The notes: generated by a model from the sequence alone, not told the origin. Counted from the stretch's first letter, positions 35,665 through 45,885 are shown. The stretch: DNA of 64,000 nucleotides from Nocardioides bruguierae (GCF_023656415.1 NZ_JAMOIL010000010.1:62001-126000), one strand, 5' to 3'. Translations and numbers: made by a program.

Positions 35665-37644
35665 ATGGTCCTGCCCCACCGCGCCCCGGCACTCGTGCTG
35701 GCGCTCAGCCTGTCCTGCGGCCTGGCCGCCACCCTGGCAGCGGCACCCGCCGGTGCGGGCACCCCGAGCGTGCCCGGCACGGACGGCCCCGGAGCCGGTG
35801 GGACCGGGGAGGTCGGCCCCTCGGTCGTCGGCACCACGCTCTCCCGCCGCCAGGCCGAGCACCTGCTGCGCACCGACGACACGGTGCACCTGGACCGGCG
35901 CGGTCGCCTGTACGTGGTCGACCCCGTGCCGCCCGCCCCGCCCGCGGACGCCGTCGGCACGGGTGGGCCCTCCCCCGCCGCCCGGGCGAGCGTGGCGGCG
36001 CTGCTCGCCCCGGCCGGGGACACCTTCGCCCTGCACAGCCGCCCCGGCGCGGAGCGGACGATCTTCCTGGACGGGGACGGCACCACCCTCGGTGAGACCG
36101 CGTGGGGCCTGGCCCGCACGGGCGCGAACCACCCCGCGTGGGACCCGGCGGGCGACGGTGCCGGGTTCAGCGCCACCGACTTCGACGCGGTGCAGAAGGT
36201 GTGGGCCTCGGTGGCCGCCGACTTCGAGGCCTTCGACGTGGACGTGACCACGCAGGACCCGGGCAGCGACGCCCTCGTCCGTTCCTCGGCGAGCGACACC
36301 ACCTACGGCATCCACGTCGTCATCGGCCCCTCCCCCGCCTGGGGCCCGCTGTGCAGCAGCGCCTGCGGCGGCGTGGCCTACGTCGGCACCTTCCCCGAGG
36401 TCGGCGGCAGCCACCAGCCCGCCTGGGTCTTCACCCAGGGCACCGGCAACAGCCCGAAGTCGGTGGCGGAGGCCGCCTCCCACGAGGTGGGCCACACGCT
36501 CGGCCTCGGGCACGACGGCACCCGCACCAGCGGCTACTACACCGGGCTGGGGCTGTGGGCACCGATCATGGGCGTGGGCTACTACCGACCCGTCACCCAG
36601 TGGAGCCGCGGCTCCTACTACGGCGCGACCAACCGTCAGGACGACGTCACCATCCTGCGCGCCGTGCTCGGCTCCCCGGTGGACGAGGCGGGCCCGACGT
36701 GGGCCCTGTCCGGCACGTTCCCCGAGAACGGCACCGCGCGGATCACCTCGATGCAGGACAAGGACGCGTTCGCGCTGGGCGCGTGCACGGTCGGCAGCAG
36801 CATCTCGGTCTCCCCCACCGCCTACGCCTCGAACCTCGACCTGGGCATCACGCTGCGCACCACGCGCGGGCTGCGGCTCACCGGCGCGTACCAGGTCACG
36901 ACCGCCGGCGACGGCGTGACGGCCGCCGGCACCGGCGCCTCCGTGGTCGTGCCCGCCCCGGCGGCGACGAAGCCGCCGTGGGGCGACCTCGTCCTGGAGG
37001 TGACCGGCGCCGCCGAGAGCACGTGGTCACGAGGCGGCTACGACGCCTACGGGTCGATCGGGCAGTACGAGATCGACGCCCCCGGCTGCAACCTCGAGCC
37101 CCTGCGGCCCGCGCCGCCGGTCTCCGTGGCCGCTGCCGCCCGCTACGCCGACACCGCGGTGCTGACCTGGGAGCCCGGCACCGGCGGCGACCTGCTCACC
37201 ACCGGCTACCGGGTCTCGGTCAACGGCGGCTCCTGGCGCTCGGTCTCCGCGCGGGCCGTCACGTTCACCGCCACCGGCCTGCGGCCGGGCGCGGAGAACA
37301 CCGTCGCCATCCGCAGCGTCAACGGCGTCGTGCCGAGCGAGACCGTCGAGGTCACCGTGACCACGCCGCCGCTGGTGCCGCCGGGCGTGCCGGGCTCGGT
37401 CACGGTCGTGCCGGGCACGGGCCAGCTGGCCCTCTCCTGGGCCCGTCCGGCCGAGGACGGCGGCGCCCCGCTGCTCGGCTACGAGCTGCGCGTGGGCGGG
37501 CTGACCTACCGGCTCTCCTCCGGCGCGACCCGGATGACGGTCTACCGGCTCCTGCCCGGCACGCCCTACGCGATCACGCTGCGGGCCCGGAACAAGGCGG
37601 GCTACGGCGACGCGATCACCGGCACGGTGAGCACGCTGCCCTGA
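35665..37644 (+). CDS. Secreted metzincin-like metalloprotease with two FN3 domains
   Basis: A 659-aa exported protein. The signal peptide is residues 1-32 (hydrophobic, ending PAGAG). ATG 35665 is preferred over ATG 35635 because AAGGAG sits 9 nt upstream. The protease domain has HEVGHTLGLGH (zinc ligands H273, H277, H283) and a Met-turn APIMG (M302). A beta-rich region follows, then two fibronectin type III domains from about residue 480. It is a paralog of the protein at 43537-45885, sharing ERTIFLDGDG and [10 protein letters not shown]. Probably an extracellular or cell-wall protease. Confidence 0.88.
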   Translation: MVLPHRAPALVLALSLSCGLAATLAAAPAGAGTPSVPGTDGPGAGGTGEVGPSVVGTTLSRRQAEHLLRTDDTVHLDRRGRLYVVDPVPPAPPADAVGTGGPSPAARASVAALLAPAGDTFALHSRPGAERTIFLDGDGTTLGETAWGLARTGANHPAWDPAGDGAGFSATDFDAVQKVWASVAADFEAFDVDVTTQDPGSDALVRSSASDTTYGIHVVIGPSPAWGPLCSSACGGVAYVGTFPEVGGSHQPAWVFTQGTGNSPKSVAEAASHEVGHTLGLGHDGTRTSGYYTGLGLWAPIMGVGYYRPVTQWSRGSYYGATNRQDDVTILRAVLGSPVDEAGPTWALSGTFPENGTARITSMQDKDAFALGACTVGSSISVSPTAYASNLDLGITLRTTRGLRLTGAYQVTTAGDGVTAAGTGASVVVPAPAATKPPWGDLVLEVTGAAESTWSRGGYDAYGSIGQYEIDAPGCNLEPLRPAPPVSVAAAARYADTAVLTWEPGTGGDLLTTGYRVSVNGGSWRSVSARAVTFTATGLRPGAENTVAIRSVNGVVPSETVEVTVTTPPLVPPGVPGSVTVVPGTGQLALSWARPAEDGGAPLLGYELRVGGLTYRLSSGATRMTVYRLLPGTPYAITLRARNKAGYGDAITGTVSTLP

Positions 37645-37665
37645 ACCGTGCGGGCCTGAACGGGG

Positions 37666-37708
37666 GTGGGTGCGATCACTGGCAGCAGGTGCCAGCGATC
37701 GCACCCAC
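37666..37708. terminator. Long hairpin after the metalloprotease gene
   Basis: The 19-nt arms (37666-37684 and 37690-37708) are inverse complements with one mismatch and a 5-nt loop. The core is gcgatcactggca against tgccagcgatcgc. It follows the protease stop by 21 nt and lies between that gene and the convergent tmRNA. Terminator role is likely; the very long stem could also be a dispersed repeat. Confidence 0.6.
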
Positions 37709-37775
37709 GGCCCCTCGCACGGCACGACGGCCGCCCCGGAACCGGGGCGGCCGGCGGGGGCGGGGGCTGTCGGGG

Positions 37776-38142
37776 GGGAGCTGGCGGGAATCGAACCCGC
37801 GTCCTGTGGCGCTGGACCAGGTCTTCTCCGGGTGCAGTTCGTGCTGTCGATTTTCTCAGCCCCGGTGCTCGCACGAACACGTCACCGACAGGCTCAGTCA
37901 GGTTTGAGTCCCGGTCAGCCGCCCTGACAGCAACTGAACAGCAAGTCTCCTAGTCGACGCCAGGGTCCGGGACGGAGACGGATGCCCGGTCTGACGCTTC
38001 GATCACCGCTCAGGCGGCGAGAGCGAAGGAACTGCGCTTAGCGTTGGCAGTTATAGGTTTCCAGCGACTTTTACGAGATGGCGCTGGCTTCTCGACCCGC
38101 TTCCCCTGGAGACAACGTCCCCAGTCGAAACCGATCAGCCCC
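37776..38142 (-). ncRNA. ssrA: tmRNA (ssrA)
   Basis: Transfer-messenger RNA for trans-translation of stalled ribosomes. The 5' end reads GGGGCTGATCGGTTTCGACT; its first seven bases pair with CAGCTCC at the 3' end (37777-37783). The T-arm GGTTCGATTCC is just inside the 3' end. CCA is not encoded. The tag reading frame on the minus strand (38048 to 38010) reads ANAKRSSFALAA followed by TGA, ending in the ALAA degron. smpB is only about 0.9 kb away on the same strand. Boundaries are from the acceptor pairing. Confidence 0.95.
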
Positions 38143-38148
38143 TCTTGA

Positions 38149-38154
38149 GTTGTA
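38149..38154 (-). promoter_or_regulatory. ssrA: Possible -10 box of ssrA
   Basis: TACAAC on the minus strand, 6 nt upstream of the tmRNA 5' end. Confidence 0.35.
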
Positions 38155-38237
38155 CGCACCCAGTGTAACGGCCGTCGTCCACCCGTTTGTTCCCGGGCGT
38201 TGGCGCGCTCGGGTGCGGGTACCCGCAGGTCAGGACG

Positions 38238-38945
38238 TCAGCGGGCGATCCAGGCCCGCAGCGGCTCCACGCCCGGGCCGGTGAGCCCGTCGAGGCCCCG
38301 CGAGCGCCCGGTCAGCGCCAGCGCGACCCGGTGGGCCGGGCCCTCGACGCGGGGGCCGGTGCCGTGGGTCCAGTCGACGTCGGTGGTCGTGAGGGTGACC
38401 GCCGGGCGACGTCCGCGGGTGAACGCCCCGAGACGGGCCGGCGTGCCCACCAGGAACCCGAGCACGTGCGGCCACACGGCGGGGTCGTGGGCCACGTCCA
38501 GCCCGAGCGGCACCGCCATGTCGAGCGTGTGCACCCGCAGATCGGTCAGCGGCGCGAGCGGGCCGAGGCCGGGCGGGGCGAAGCGGTTGCCGCACCCGGT
38601 GCGCAGCCGGTCGGCCACGATCTCTGCGCCCTCGTCGTCCGGCAGCGCGGCCGCACGCTCCTTGACCAGCGCGTTCATCGCCTTGTCGTAGGAGAACCAG
38701 TGCGTGGCCACGGCCAGCGCCAGGTCGGGCACCGAGATGGTCATGGGGGCGGTCAGGTGCACCGCCACCTGGCCCACGGTCCACGCCCGGCACAGGGACG
38801 GGGTGCTCCACTGCGCAGGCGTCAGCGACTGCACCAGGTCCGCCACGTACCGCCGCTCGCGCGCGACGGCGCTCCAGGTCTGCTCGGTCGTCAGCGGCAG
38901 GGGTGCAGAGACCGGCTCGGGGGTGCGCTCGGGGTCCACGGGCAC
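38238..38945 (-). CDS. Maleylpyruvate isomerase-family (MDMPI/DinB superfamily) protein
   Basis: A 235-aa protein of the actinobacterial mycothiol-dependent maleylpyruvate isomerase-like group (TIGR03083-type). WSTPSLCRAWTVGQVAVHL is the family's first conserved helix pair, with a metal-type histidine; DLRVHTLDMAVPLG supplies another. Most members have unknown substrates and are general mycothiol-linked proteins. GTG start at 38945. It lies between smpB and ssrA, on the same strand as both. Confidence 0.8.
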   Translation of the reverse strand: MPVDPERTPEPVSAPLPLTTEQTWSAVARERRYVADLVQSLTPAQWSTPSLCRAWTVGQVAVHLTAPMTISVPDLALAVATHWFSYDKAMNALVKERAAALPDDEGAEIVADRLRTGCGNRFAPPGLGPLAPLTDLRVHTLDMAVPLGLDVAHDPAVWPHVLGFLVGTPARLGAFTRGRRPAVTLTTTDVDWTHGTGPRVEGPAHRVALALTGRSRGLDGLTGPGVEPLRAWIAR

Positions 38946-39015
38946 CGATGATCCCAGGAACCGCTCGTCGGTGCGGCCCTGTCCACCGGTTTCCCCCAGG
39001 AGGGGCCGGCTCTCG

Positions 39016-39495
39016 TCAGTCCGCGTGGCCCTTGAGCCGGCGGCCGACGGCGATCTCGGTCTCGCGCTTGGCGGTGCGCTCGGCGATGGCCTGGCGCTTG
39101 TCCCAGCTCTTCTTGCCTCGGGCGGTGGCGATCTCGATCTTGGCGCGGCCGTTGACGAAGTACAGGGCCAGCGGCACGACCGTGAGCCCCTTCTCGGCCA
39201 CGCGGCGCTCGATCTTGTCGATCTCCGCCTTGTGCAGCAGCAGCTTGCGCTTGCGGCGGGCGGAGTGGTTCGTCCAGGTGCCCTGGAGGTACTCGGGGAT
39301 GTGCACGCCGTGCAGCCAGGCCTCCCCGCGATCGATGTCGATGAACCCGTCGACCAGCGAGGCGCGCCCCTCGCGCAGCGACTTCACCTCGGTGCCCATG
39401 AGCACCAGACCGGCCTCGTAGGTGTCCTCGATGGCGTAGTCGTGTCGCGCCTTCTTGTTCTGCGCGATCATCTTGGTGCCCTGCTCCTTCGCCAT
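39016..39495 (-). CDS. smpB: SsrA-binding protein SmpB
   Basis: A 159-aa RNA-binding protein that delivers tmRNA to stalled ribosomes. [20 protein letters not shown] and [13 protein letters not shown], the HIPEY turn and the basic C-terminal tail ([17 protein letters not shown]) are typical. ATG 39495 (MAKEQGTK) is preferred because GGGAG lies 9 nt upstream and the length is usual; an upstream in-frame ATG would add 12 residues. It follows the ftsEX-M23 genes, as in many actinobacteria. Confidence 0.95.
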   Translation of the reverse strand: MAKEQGTKMIAQNKKARHDYAIEDTYEAGLVLMGTEVKSLREGRASLVDGFIDIDRGEAWLHGVHIPEYLQGTWTNHSARRKRKLLLHKAEIDKIERRVAEKGLTVVPLALYFVNGRAKIEIATARGKKSWDKRQAIAERTAKRETEIAVGRRLKGHAD

Positions 39496-39562
39496 GCCCC
39501 CAGTCTCCCTGATCAGGTCAACCGCATTCACATCCGGCAGGCGGGCCGGTGCAGGACGAGGC

Positions 39563-40951
39563 TCAGGAGAGCCAGTTCATCGGGTCCACGGCGGTGCCGT
39601 CGACCAGCACCGTGAAGTGCAGGTGGCAGCCGGTGGACCAGCCAGTGGTGCCGGCGCGGCCCACGACGTTGCCGCGCTGGACGTAGTCGCCCACGTCGTA
39701 GCGGTAGCCCTGGGCGTGGTTGTAGACGACGGTCAGCGACCGGCCGTTGACCTTGCCCAGCGAGAGGTAGAGGCGGTTGCCGTAGACCGAGGAGTAGTAC
39801 TTGGCGATCACGGTGCCCGAGCCCGCGGCCCGCATGGGCTCGCCGCAGTAGACGCCGAAGTCGGTGCCGTCGTGCAGGCCCCAGTACCCGTAGATCGGGT
39901 GGATGCGGTAGCCGAACGGGGAGGTGACGGCGCCGGGCACCGGACGGGTCAGGTAGCCGGACGCCCTGGCCCGCACGTTCGTGCCGGAGCGCTGCGCGGC
40001 CCGCTCGATGCGGCCCTGGAGCCGACGCTCGCGGGCCTTGAGCCGGCGCAGGGTCCGCAGGTCACGCTGCTTGACCGTGGCGGCCCGCTGCTTCGCGCTG
40101 ATCCGCGCGGAGACGGTGGAGGCCACCCGGTCCCGGGCGGCCTCGGCCTGGGCCTCGAGGGAGGTGACGGTGGAGAGGTGGTCGGCGGCGGCCTCGCGCT
40201 GGGCGGCGACCTCCTCGCGGGCGGCGGAGACCTGCTCCTCGCGGACGCCGAGCAGCACCGCGGCGGCGTCGAGCTCGTCGTACATCCGGGTCTGGTGGCC
40301 GACCATCGCCTCGGCGGCGGCCTGCTGGCGCGCCACGTCCTCGGCGCTGCCGTCGGTGAGCAGACCCATGATCGCGTCGAGCTCGGCCGGGCCGTCGAGG
40401 TAGGAGTCGATCATCGAGTCCTTGACCTGGTCCTGCTGGCGGGCGAGGTCGCGGACGCCGGAGGCCAGGTCGGTGCGGGCCCGGTTGAGCCGGGCCTCGG
40501 CGGCGTCGAGCCGGTCCTGCATGAGGGCGTCGCGCGAGCGCGCGTCACGCAGCTTGTCGCGGACGACGGTGAGCTCGGCGCGCGCCTCGTTGAGCGCGGC
40601 CCGGGCCCGGTCGAGCTGGTTGACCGCCCGGCGCAGGCCGCTGGAGGCCTCCTCCAGGTCGTCCTCGGCCCCGTCGATCTTCTTGCCGACGTCCTTCTTC
40701 TTCTTCTTGAGCTCGTCGGAGTCGGCCGCGGAGACGAGGCCCGCGGGGGCGGCGCTGGCCGCCTGTCCGGTCACGACGGCCGCGGTGCCACTGACGGCAC
40801 CGGAGCCCACGACTCCGAGCGCCAGGGCCCCGGCCGTGAGGGCCGCGGCGAGGCGCTGTCGGCTGGCGCTGGGGAAGAAGCGCACCGGGTGTCCTGCCTG
40901 TTCGAGGGTGGTACGTGCTGCGATGCGTCGCATGGTGCTCATGTGACGCAT
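39563..40951 (-). CDS. Coiled-coil M23 (LytM) peptidase, EnvC-like partner of FtsEX
   Basis: A 462-aa exported protein. A signal peptide occupies about residues 28-65. A long coiled coil (about 75-300) follows, rich in Ala, Arg and Glu and starting with a Lys run. The C-terminal M23 domain has H360 and D364 in GLHDGTDFG and H445 in CHLHF, the full zinc set. The layout matches EnvC/PcsB-type proteins that FtsEX switches on at the division site, and the gene is 25 nt behind ftsX. Because the zinc ligands are intact, it may be an active hydrolase rather than an activator. Start among ATGs 40933-40951 is uncertain. Confidence 0.88.
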   Translation of the reverse strand: MRHMSTMRRIAARTTLEQAGHPVRFFPSASRQRLAAALTAGALALGVVGSGAVSGTAAVVTGQAASAAPAGLVSAADSDELKKKKKDVGKKIDGAEDDLEEASSGLRRAVNQLDRARAALNEARAELTVVRDKLRDARSRDALMQDRLDAAEARLNRARTDLASGVRDLARQQDQVKDSMIDSYLDGPAELDAIMGLLTDGSAEDVARQQAAAEAMVGHQTRMYDELDAAAVLLGVREEQVSAAREEVAAQREAAADHLSTVTSLEAQAEAARDRVASTVSARISAKQRAATVKQRDLRTLRRLKARERRLQGRIERAAQRSGTNVRARASGYLTRPVPGAVTSPFGYRIHPIYGYWGLHDGTDFGVYCGEPMRAAGSGTVIAKYYSSVYGNRLYLSLGKVNGRSLTVVYNHAQGYRYDVGDYVQRGNVVGRAGTTGWSTGCHLHFTVLVDGTAVDPMNWLS

Positions 40952-40976
40952 CGGCAGCGACGGTACGCGCCCGGAG

Positions 40977-41888
40977 TCAGACCTTGAGGTATTTCGACGT
41001 GAGCAGGAGTGTCGGGACGAGGCTGAGCACGGGGCCGAGGATCGCGACGACGATCGAGGCGAAGGCCCAGTCCTCCCAGCCGATCCACGGGATGAAGCCC
41101 AGGTACTGGCTGAAGACCCGCTGCACGCCGAAGAACATGAAGCCGGCCAGGGTGCCGACGGCGAGGCCGACCGCGACCAGCGTCGTGACCAGCACCTCCA
41201 GCAGGAACGGCAGCGCGATGTAGGCGCCGGAGGCACCCACCAGGCGCATGATGCCGATCTCCTTGCGGCGGGCGAACGCGGTCAGTCGGATGGTGTTCGC
41301 GACCAGCAGCAGCGCCGCGATGATGAGCGCGACGGCGATGGCCAGCGAGCCCACCTGCATGCCGCTCATGATCTTCAGCAGCGGGTTGATGGTCTGGCGC
41401 TGGTCGCGCACCGACGACACCCCGTCCAGACCGGCGACGGCGCTGGTGACCGCCTCGAACTGGTCCGGCGACTTCAGCGTGACCCAGATCGACTCCGGCA
41501 TGTCGTCCTCGGTGAGGACCGCGTTCTCGCCCTCGAAGCGGTCGGCGTCGTCGGAGTAGAGCTCCTTGACCTTCTCGAACGCCTCGGCCTTGGACTCCAG
41601 CTCCCACGAGTCGACCTGCGCACTGTCGTCGAGCACCTGCCCGATCGCGCGCTTCTCCTCGTTGCTGACCTCGCCGAGGCAGCGGGCGTTGGAGTCGTCC
41701 GCGCGGCACAGGTAGACGGTGATCTGGAGCTCGCTGCCCCACTGGTCGACGGTCTTCTCCGCCTGGCTGCGGACCATCAGCGCGGTGCCGACCATCGTGA
41801 GCGAGACGAAGAGCGTGAGGATCACGGCCAGGTGCATCGACGTGTTGCGTCGCAGGCCCTGGCCGAGGTTCGAGAGGACGTAGCGCAT
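40977..41888 (-). CDS. ftsX: Cell-division ABC transporter permease FtsX
   Basis: A 303-aa membrane protein with an N-terminal helix (about 20-40), an extracellular domain of about 140 aa containing two cysteines, and three C-terminal helices including ANTIRLTAFARRKEIGIMRL, the conserved coupling region. FtsX carries FtsE conformational changes to periplasmic hydrolases. ATG at 41888, 65 nt after ftsE. The M23 gene follows directly. Confidence 0.94.
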   Translation of the reverse strand: MRYVLSNLGQGLRRNTSMHLAVILTLFVSLTMVGTALMVRSQAEKTVDQWGSELQITVYLCRADDSNARCLGEVSNEEKRAIGQVLDDSAQVDSWELESKAEAFEKVKELYSDDADRFEGENAVLTEDDMPESIWVTLKSPDQFEAVTSAVAGLDGVSSVRDQRQTINPLLKIMSGMQVGSLAIAVALIIAALLLVANTIRLTAFARRKEIGIMRLVGASGAYIALPFLLEVLVTTLVAVGLAVGTLAGFMFFGVQRVFSQYLGFIPWIGWEDWAFASIVVAILGPVLSLVPTLLLTSKYLKV

Positions 41889-41953
41889 GGCGGGAGGAGT
41901 GCCCTTTCAGTGCTGCGCGGGCGGGGAGACGTGCGGGAGGGGAGGCGGGGACG

Positions 41954-42643
41954 TCAGTGCTGGAAGCCGTAGACGCCGCGGTCCTGGTCGCGGACGACCT
42001 GGCCGTGCTCGAGCTCGACGACGCGCTTGCGCATCTGGTCGACGATCCCGTGGTCGTGGGTGGCCATCAGCACGGTGGTGCCGGTCCGGTTGATCCGGTC
42101 CAGCAGCTTCATGATGCCGACGGTGGTGCCGGGGTCGAGGTTGCCGGTGGGCTCGTCGGCCACCAGGATCATCGGCCGCGTCACGAAGGCGCGTGCGACG
42201 GCGACGCGCTGCTGCTCGCCGCCGGAGAGCTCGTCGGGCATCCGGTCGGCCTTGCCGTCCAGGCCGACCATCTCCAGCGTCTCGGGGACGCGGGAGCGGA
42301 TCTCCTTGGGCGAGTAGCCGGTGACCTGGAGGGCGAACGCGACGTTCTCGGCGACGGTCTTGTTCGGCAGCAGCCGGAAGTCCTGGAACACGGTGCCGAT
42401 CTGGCGGCGCAGCCGCGGGACCTTCCAGCCGGCGAGCCGGTTGATCTCCTTGCCGGCCACGTAGACACGACCGGACGTGGGCCGCGCCTCGCGCAGCACG
42501 AGCCGGAGCGCCGTGGACTTGCCGGAGCCGGAGGCGCCGACGAGGAACACGAACTCGCCCTTCTCGACGTCGATCGAGACCTGGTCGAGCGCGGGGGCGC
42601 CCCCGCCCGGGTAGGACTTGGAGACCTTCTCGAAGCGGATCAC
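41954..42643 (-). CDS. ftsE: Cell-division ATP-binding protein FtsE
   Basis: A 229-aa ABC ATPase. Walker A GASGSGKS (36-43), Q-loop [11 protein letters not shown], signature LSGGEQQR (139-146) and Walker B ILVADEP (159-165). Residues from [14 protein letters not shown] match FtsE. GTG at 42643 has no ribosome binding site but lies 7 nt behind TAACCT, implying a leaderless mRNA. First gene of ftsE-ftsX-M23-smpB. Confidence 0.95.
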   Translation of the reverse strand: MIRFEKVSKSYPGGGAPALDQVSIDVEKGEFVFLVGASGSGKSTALRLVLREARPTSGRVYVAGKEINRLAGWKVPRLRRQIGTVFQDFRLLPNKTVAENVAFALQVTGYSPKEIRSRVPETLEMVGLDGKADRMPDELSGGEQQRVAVARAFVTRPMILVADEPTGNLDPGTTVGIMKLLDRINRTGTTVLMATHDHGIVDQMRKRVVELEHGQVVRDQDRGVYGFQH

Positions 42644-42650
42644 CCGAAGG

Positions 42651-42656
42651 AGGTTA
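42651..42656 (-). promoter_or_regulatory. ftsE: -10 box for leaderless ftsE operon
   Basis: TAACCT on the minus strand, 7 nt before the GTG at 42643. Confidence 0.5.
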
Positions 42657-42705
42657 CGCGGACCACCTGAGCGTCCCCGGCATCCGCACGCGTGGCGCGC
42701 ATCCG

Positions 42706-42711
42706 TACCCT
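42706..42711 (+). promoter_or_regulatory. -10 box for leaderless lipoprotein gene
   Basis: TACCCT, 7 nt before the ATG at 42719; no ribosome binding site. Confidence 0.5.
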
Positions 42712-42718
42712 CCCTCAC

Positions 42719-43444
42719 ATGCGTGCCCGGCTCCCCCGCCCCGTCAGCCTCGTCCTGGCGGCCTGCGTGCTTCTGGGGGGAACGCTCACCGCGTGCACCT
42801 CCGGCGGCACCACGGACGACGGCGGGGCAGCCGTGCCCGGCGAGACGGTCTCCGCCTCCGACCTCGTCCCCTCCCCCTCGTCCGTGGCGGGGCTCTCGGC
42901 GCAGCAGCCCGACCTGGTGCTCGAGCGGGCGTCGTTCTGCGACCAGGTGCCGGACGCCGCCGTGCTCGCGGCCCTGGGCCGCCGCGAGGGCGGGCGGGTG
43001 CCCAGCCTGGCGCAGTGGGACGACGGCGACACCACCGTGCTCACCCAGGGGCTGGCCGAGGGCACCAGCGACGTCGCGCACGAGTACGGCTGCCGCTGGA
43101 CCACCGGCCGCGGCGCCGCGGTGGTGCCCGGCGTCCAGGCGTGGGTCTACGCGCCGGCGGTCGGCACCGGGCGGGCCCGGAGCCTGGCGCGGGGGCTGGC
43201 CGACTCCGTCTCCGGCGACGGGGTGACCTGCCAGGAGCGCGCCGACGCCGACGTGCTGGGCACGGTCGGCGCCACCGCCGTGTGCTCCTCGGACGCCGGC
43301 CGGGCCGTCGTCCGGGCCGGCCTGCTCGGCGAGGCGTGGCTGACCTGCACCGTGACCGCGCGCAGCGACGTGGCCACGGGAGCCCTCCTGCGCCGCTCGG
43401 ACGCCTGGTGCGCCGCGGTGGCGCTCGCCGGCGCCGCGGACTGA
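42719..43444 (+). CDS. Hypothetical lipoprotein
   Basis: A 241-aa lipoprotein: a short basic start, a hydrophobic stretch and the lipobox LTAC near residue 26. The mature part contains six cysteines, including [15 protein letters not shown], which resembles the DUF3558-type actinobacterial lipoproteins, but I cannot assign the family with confidence. ATG 42719 is chosen because a -10 box sits 7 nt upstream and it begins the signal peptide. Divergent from ftsE. Confidence 0.7.
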   Translation: MRARLPRPVSLVLAACVLLGGTLTACTSGGTTDDGGAAVPGETVSASDLVPSPSSVAGLSAQQPDLVLERASFCDQVPDAAVLAALGRREGGRVPSLAQWDDGDTTVLTQGLAEGTSDVAHEYGCRWTTGRGAAVVPGVQAWVYAPAVGTGRARSLARGLADSVSGDGVTCQERADADVLGTVGATAVCSSDAGRAVVRAGLLGEAWLTCTVTARSDVATGALLRRSDAWCAAVALAGAAD

Positions 43445-43524
43445 TCCTGACCTGCACGGACAACGTCGGCGACGGGTATCGACAAGAGTCGGTGAAGACC
43501 GTCTCCACCGGCCACGCGCGGCCC

Positions 43525-43530
43525 TAGCCT
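43525..43530 (+). promoter_or_regulatory. -10 box for leaderless metalloprotease gene
   Basis: TAGCCT, 6 nt before the GTG at 43537. Confidence 0.45.
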
Positions 43531-43536
43531 GCCGAG

Positions 43537-45885
43537 GTGGACTCCCCCCGCTCGCTCCGCCGTCCTCGTCGGGCCCGCCTGCTCGCGCTCGCCGCCGCGA
43601 CGGTGGCCGCCTCAGCCCTCGCCGCACCCGTGGCCGGGCCCCTGGCGCCGGCGCGGGCCGCGGACGAGCCCGCCTCCGACCTCACCGTGGTCGACGCCGA
43701 CCTGCTCCCCGCACCGGCTCGCGGCGCGCGGGCGGTGCGGCTGCTGGGCGAGGACCTGGGCACCGCGGCAGCGCTCAACGACCTGACCGGCCGGGCGCTG
43801 GCCGAGGTGCTGCGCGAGGACCCCACGGCCTGGCTGGACCCCACGGGCCGGCTGTTCTACCGCGACGAGCTGGCCGCGGACCGCGACCAGGCCTCCCCGC
43901 AGGCCACGGCGGCCGACCTGATCGTCCCGGCCGAGGACACCTTCACGCTGCACTCGCTGCCGGGCGCGCAGCGCACGATCTTCATCGACTTCGACGGCGG
44001 CACCGTCTCGGGCACGGCCTGGAACGCGTGGAAGCTGACCACCACCAGCGTCCTCGGGTTCTCCTACGACGCCGACTACTCGACCTTCAGCACCGCCGAG
44101 CGGGCGCTGATCCAGCAGGTGTGGCAGCAGGTCGCCGAGGACTTCGCGCCGTTCGCCGTGGACGTGACGACGCAGGACCCGGGGGCGGCGGCGCTGACCC
44201 GCTCCGGCTCCGGCGACCAGGTCTACGGCGCGCACGCCATGGTCACCGACGACCTGGTCGCGCACGCCGCGCTGTGCGTGAGCAGCGGCTGCACCGGCAT
44301 CGCCTACGTCGACGTCTTCGACGACACCAGCAGCGCCTACTACTCCCCTGCCTGGGCGTTCACCGGCTACTACGACGACGTGGAGACCATCACCGGCACC
44401 GTCAGCCACGAGGTCGGCCACAACCTGGGGCTCTCCCACGACGGGGTCTCCGGCGGCACGGCCTACTACGGCGGCCAGGGCATCTGGGGGCCGATCATGG
44501 GCTCGACGTGGCGCCCGCTGGTGCAGTGGAGCAAGGGCGAGTACCCGAGCCCCAGCAACACCGAGGACGACCTGTCACTGATCGCCGCCAACGGCGCCCC
44601 GCGGCGCACCGACGACGTGGGCGACACGGTGGCCGCCGCGTCCGCGGCCGCGCTGCCGGCGTCCGGGGTGATCGGCACGCCCACCGACGTCGACGTCTTC
44701 TCCCTCGGCACCTGCACCGGCGAGGTCACCGTGAGCGCCGCGACCGCCGAGACCAGCCCGAACCTCGACCTCGAGCTGCAGGTGCTGGACGCCGGCGGCG
44801 CCACCCTGGCCACGGCCGACCCGGCCTCCGCGGCCGGCGACGGCGTCACCGCCTCGGGCACCGGCGCCGCGGCCACGGTGAGCGTCGTCGACGAGCCCCT
44901 GTTCGCGCGCCTCGACGGCGTCGGCAACGGCAGCTGGGCCGCCGGCGGCTACGGCGACTACGGCTCGCTCGGCGGCTACACGCTCGCGGTCTCCGGCTGC
45001 GAGACCTCCTCCCCCACGGCCCCCGGCACGCCCACCGACGTGAGCGCCACGGCCACCGGCACGACAACGGCGACCATCTCCTGGGCGGCACCGGCCTCCG
45101 ACGGCGGCAGCGCACTGACCGGCTACGTGGTCAGCCTCGACGGCGCCGACGTCGCGACGGTGTCCGCCGGCACGACCAGCCGGGCGCTGACCGGCCTGTC
45201 CGCGGGCACCACGTACACGGTGGGCGTGCGCGCCACCAACGCGGTCGGGGCCTCCCCCGTCGCCACCACCGGTCTCACCACGGACGCCGGCACGGCCACC
45301 GTGCCGGACGCCCCGAGCGACCTGGTGCTGACCTGGGACGCGGACGCGGGCCTGCTGCTGCTCGCCTTCGCCGAGCCCGCCTCCGACGGGGGCGCCCCCG
45401 TCGAGGCCTACCGGGTCTACGAGTCCGGTGGGCTCATCGGCACCGTCTCGAGCGGAGCCGGTGGCGCCATCTCCGGGTTCGCCCCCGGCGACGTGGCCGT
45501 GATCGCGGTGACGGCGCTCAACAACGTCGGTGAGTCCGCTGCCGCGTCCGCGACTCTGGTGATCCCCCGCGCCGCCACTACACCGGGGCGTCCGCGCATC
45601 GGCGCCGCCTCGTCCGGGCGTCGGGGCGGGGCGATCACGGCCGTGGCGCGGTGGAGCGCCCCGTCCTCCGACGGCGGCGCGGCGCTGACCGGCTACCGCG
45701 TGGTGGCGCGGAAGTGGGACGCGGCCGGCCGGGTGGTGCAGGTGCGACGCGTGGACGTGGCGGCGTCGGCGACCCGCCAGGCCCTGCGGCTCACGCGGGG
45801 CCGGTGGTCCTTCCGCGTGCAGGCGCGCAACACCGAGGGCCTCTCACGACCCTCGGCCGCCTCGAGCGTGGTGCGGGCGCGCTGA
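43537..45885 (+). CDS. Secreted metzincin-like metalloprotease with three FN3 domains
   Basis: A 782-aa exported protein with an Arg-rich signal peptide (residues 1-42, ending PARAA). The protease domain shows [11 protein letters not shown] (H291, H295, H301) and a Met-turn GPIMG (M321). A beta-rich C2/PPC-like segment is followed by three fibronectin type III units from about residue 490. It is a paralog of the protein at 35665-37644, with identical motifs such as [11 protein letters not shown] start with -10 box 6 nt upstream. Likely a cell-surface or extracellular protease. Confidence 0.88.
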   Translation: MDSPRSLRRPRRARLLALAAATVAASALAAPVAGPLAPARAADEPASDLTVVDADLLPAPARGARAVRLLGEDLGTAAALNDLTGRALAEVLREDPTAWLDPTGRLFYRDELAADRDQASPQATAADLIVPAEDTFTLHSLPGAQRTIFIDFDGGTVSGTAWNAWKLTTTSVLGFSYDADYSTFSTAERALIQQVWQQVAEDFAPFAVDVTTQDPGAAALTRSGSGDQVYGAHAMVTDDLVAHAALCVSSGCTGIAYVDVFDDTSSAYYSPAWAFTGYYDDVETITGTVSHEVGHNLGLSHDGVSGGTAYYGGQGIWGPIMGSTWRPLVQWSKGEYPSPSNTEDDLSLIAANGAPRRTDDVGDTVAAASAAALPASGVIGTPTDVDVFSLGTCTGEVTVSAATAETSPNLDLELQVLDAGGATLATADPASAAGDGVTASGTGAAATVSVVDEPLFARLDGVGNGSWAAGGYGDYGSLGGYTLAVSGCETSSPTAPGTPTDVSATATGTTTATISWAAPASDGGSALTGYVVSLDGADVATVSAGTTSRALTGLSAGTTYTVGVRATNAVGASPVATTGLTTDAGTATVPDAPSDLVLTWDADAGLLLLAFAEPASDGGAPVEAYRVYESGGLIGTVSSGAGGAISGFAPGDVAVIAVTALNNVGESAAASATLVIPRAATTPGRPRIGAASSGRRGGAITAVARWSAPSSDGGAALTGYRVVARKWDAAGRVVQVRRVDVAASATRQALRLTRGRWSFRVQARNTEGLSRPSAASSVVRAR

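Noticed and set aside
37776..38142. tRNA gene suggested by the T-arm near 37790
   Set aside because: The T-arm and acceptor belong to tmRNA, whose 5' end and tag frame are readable.
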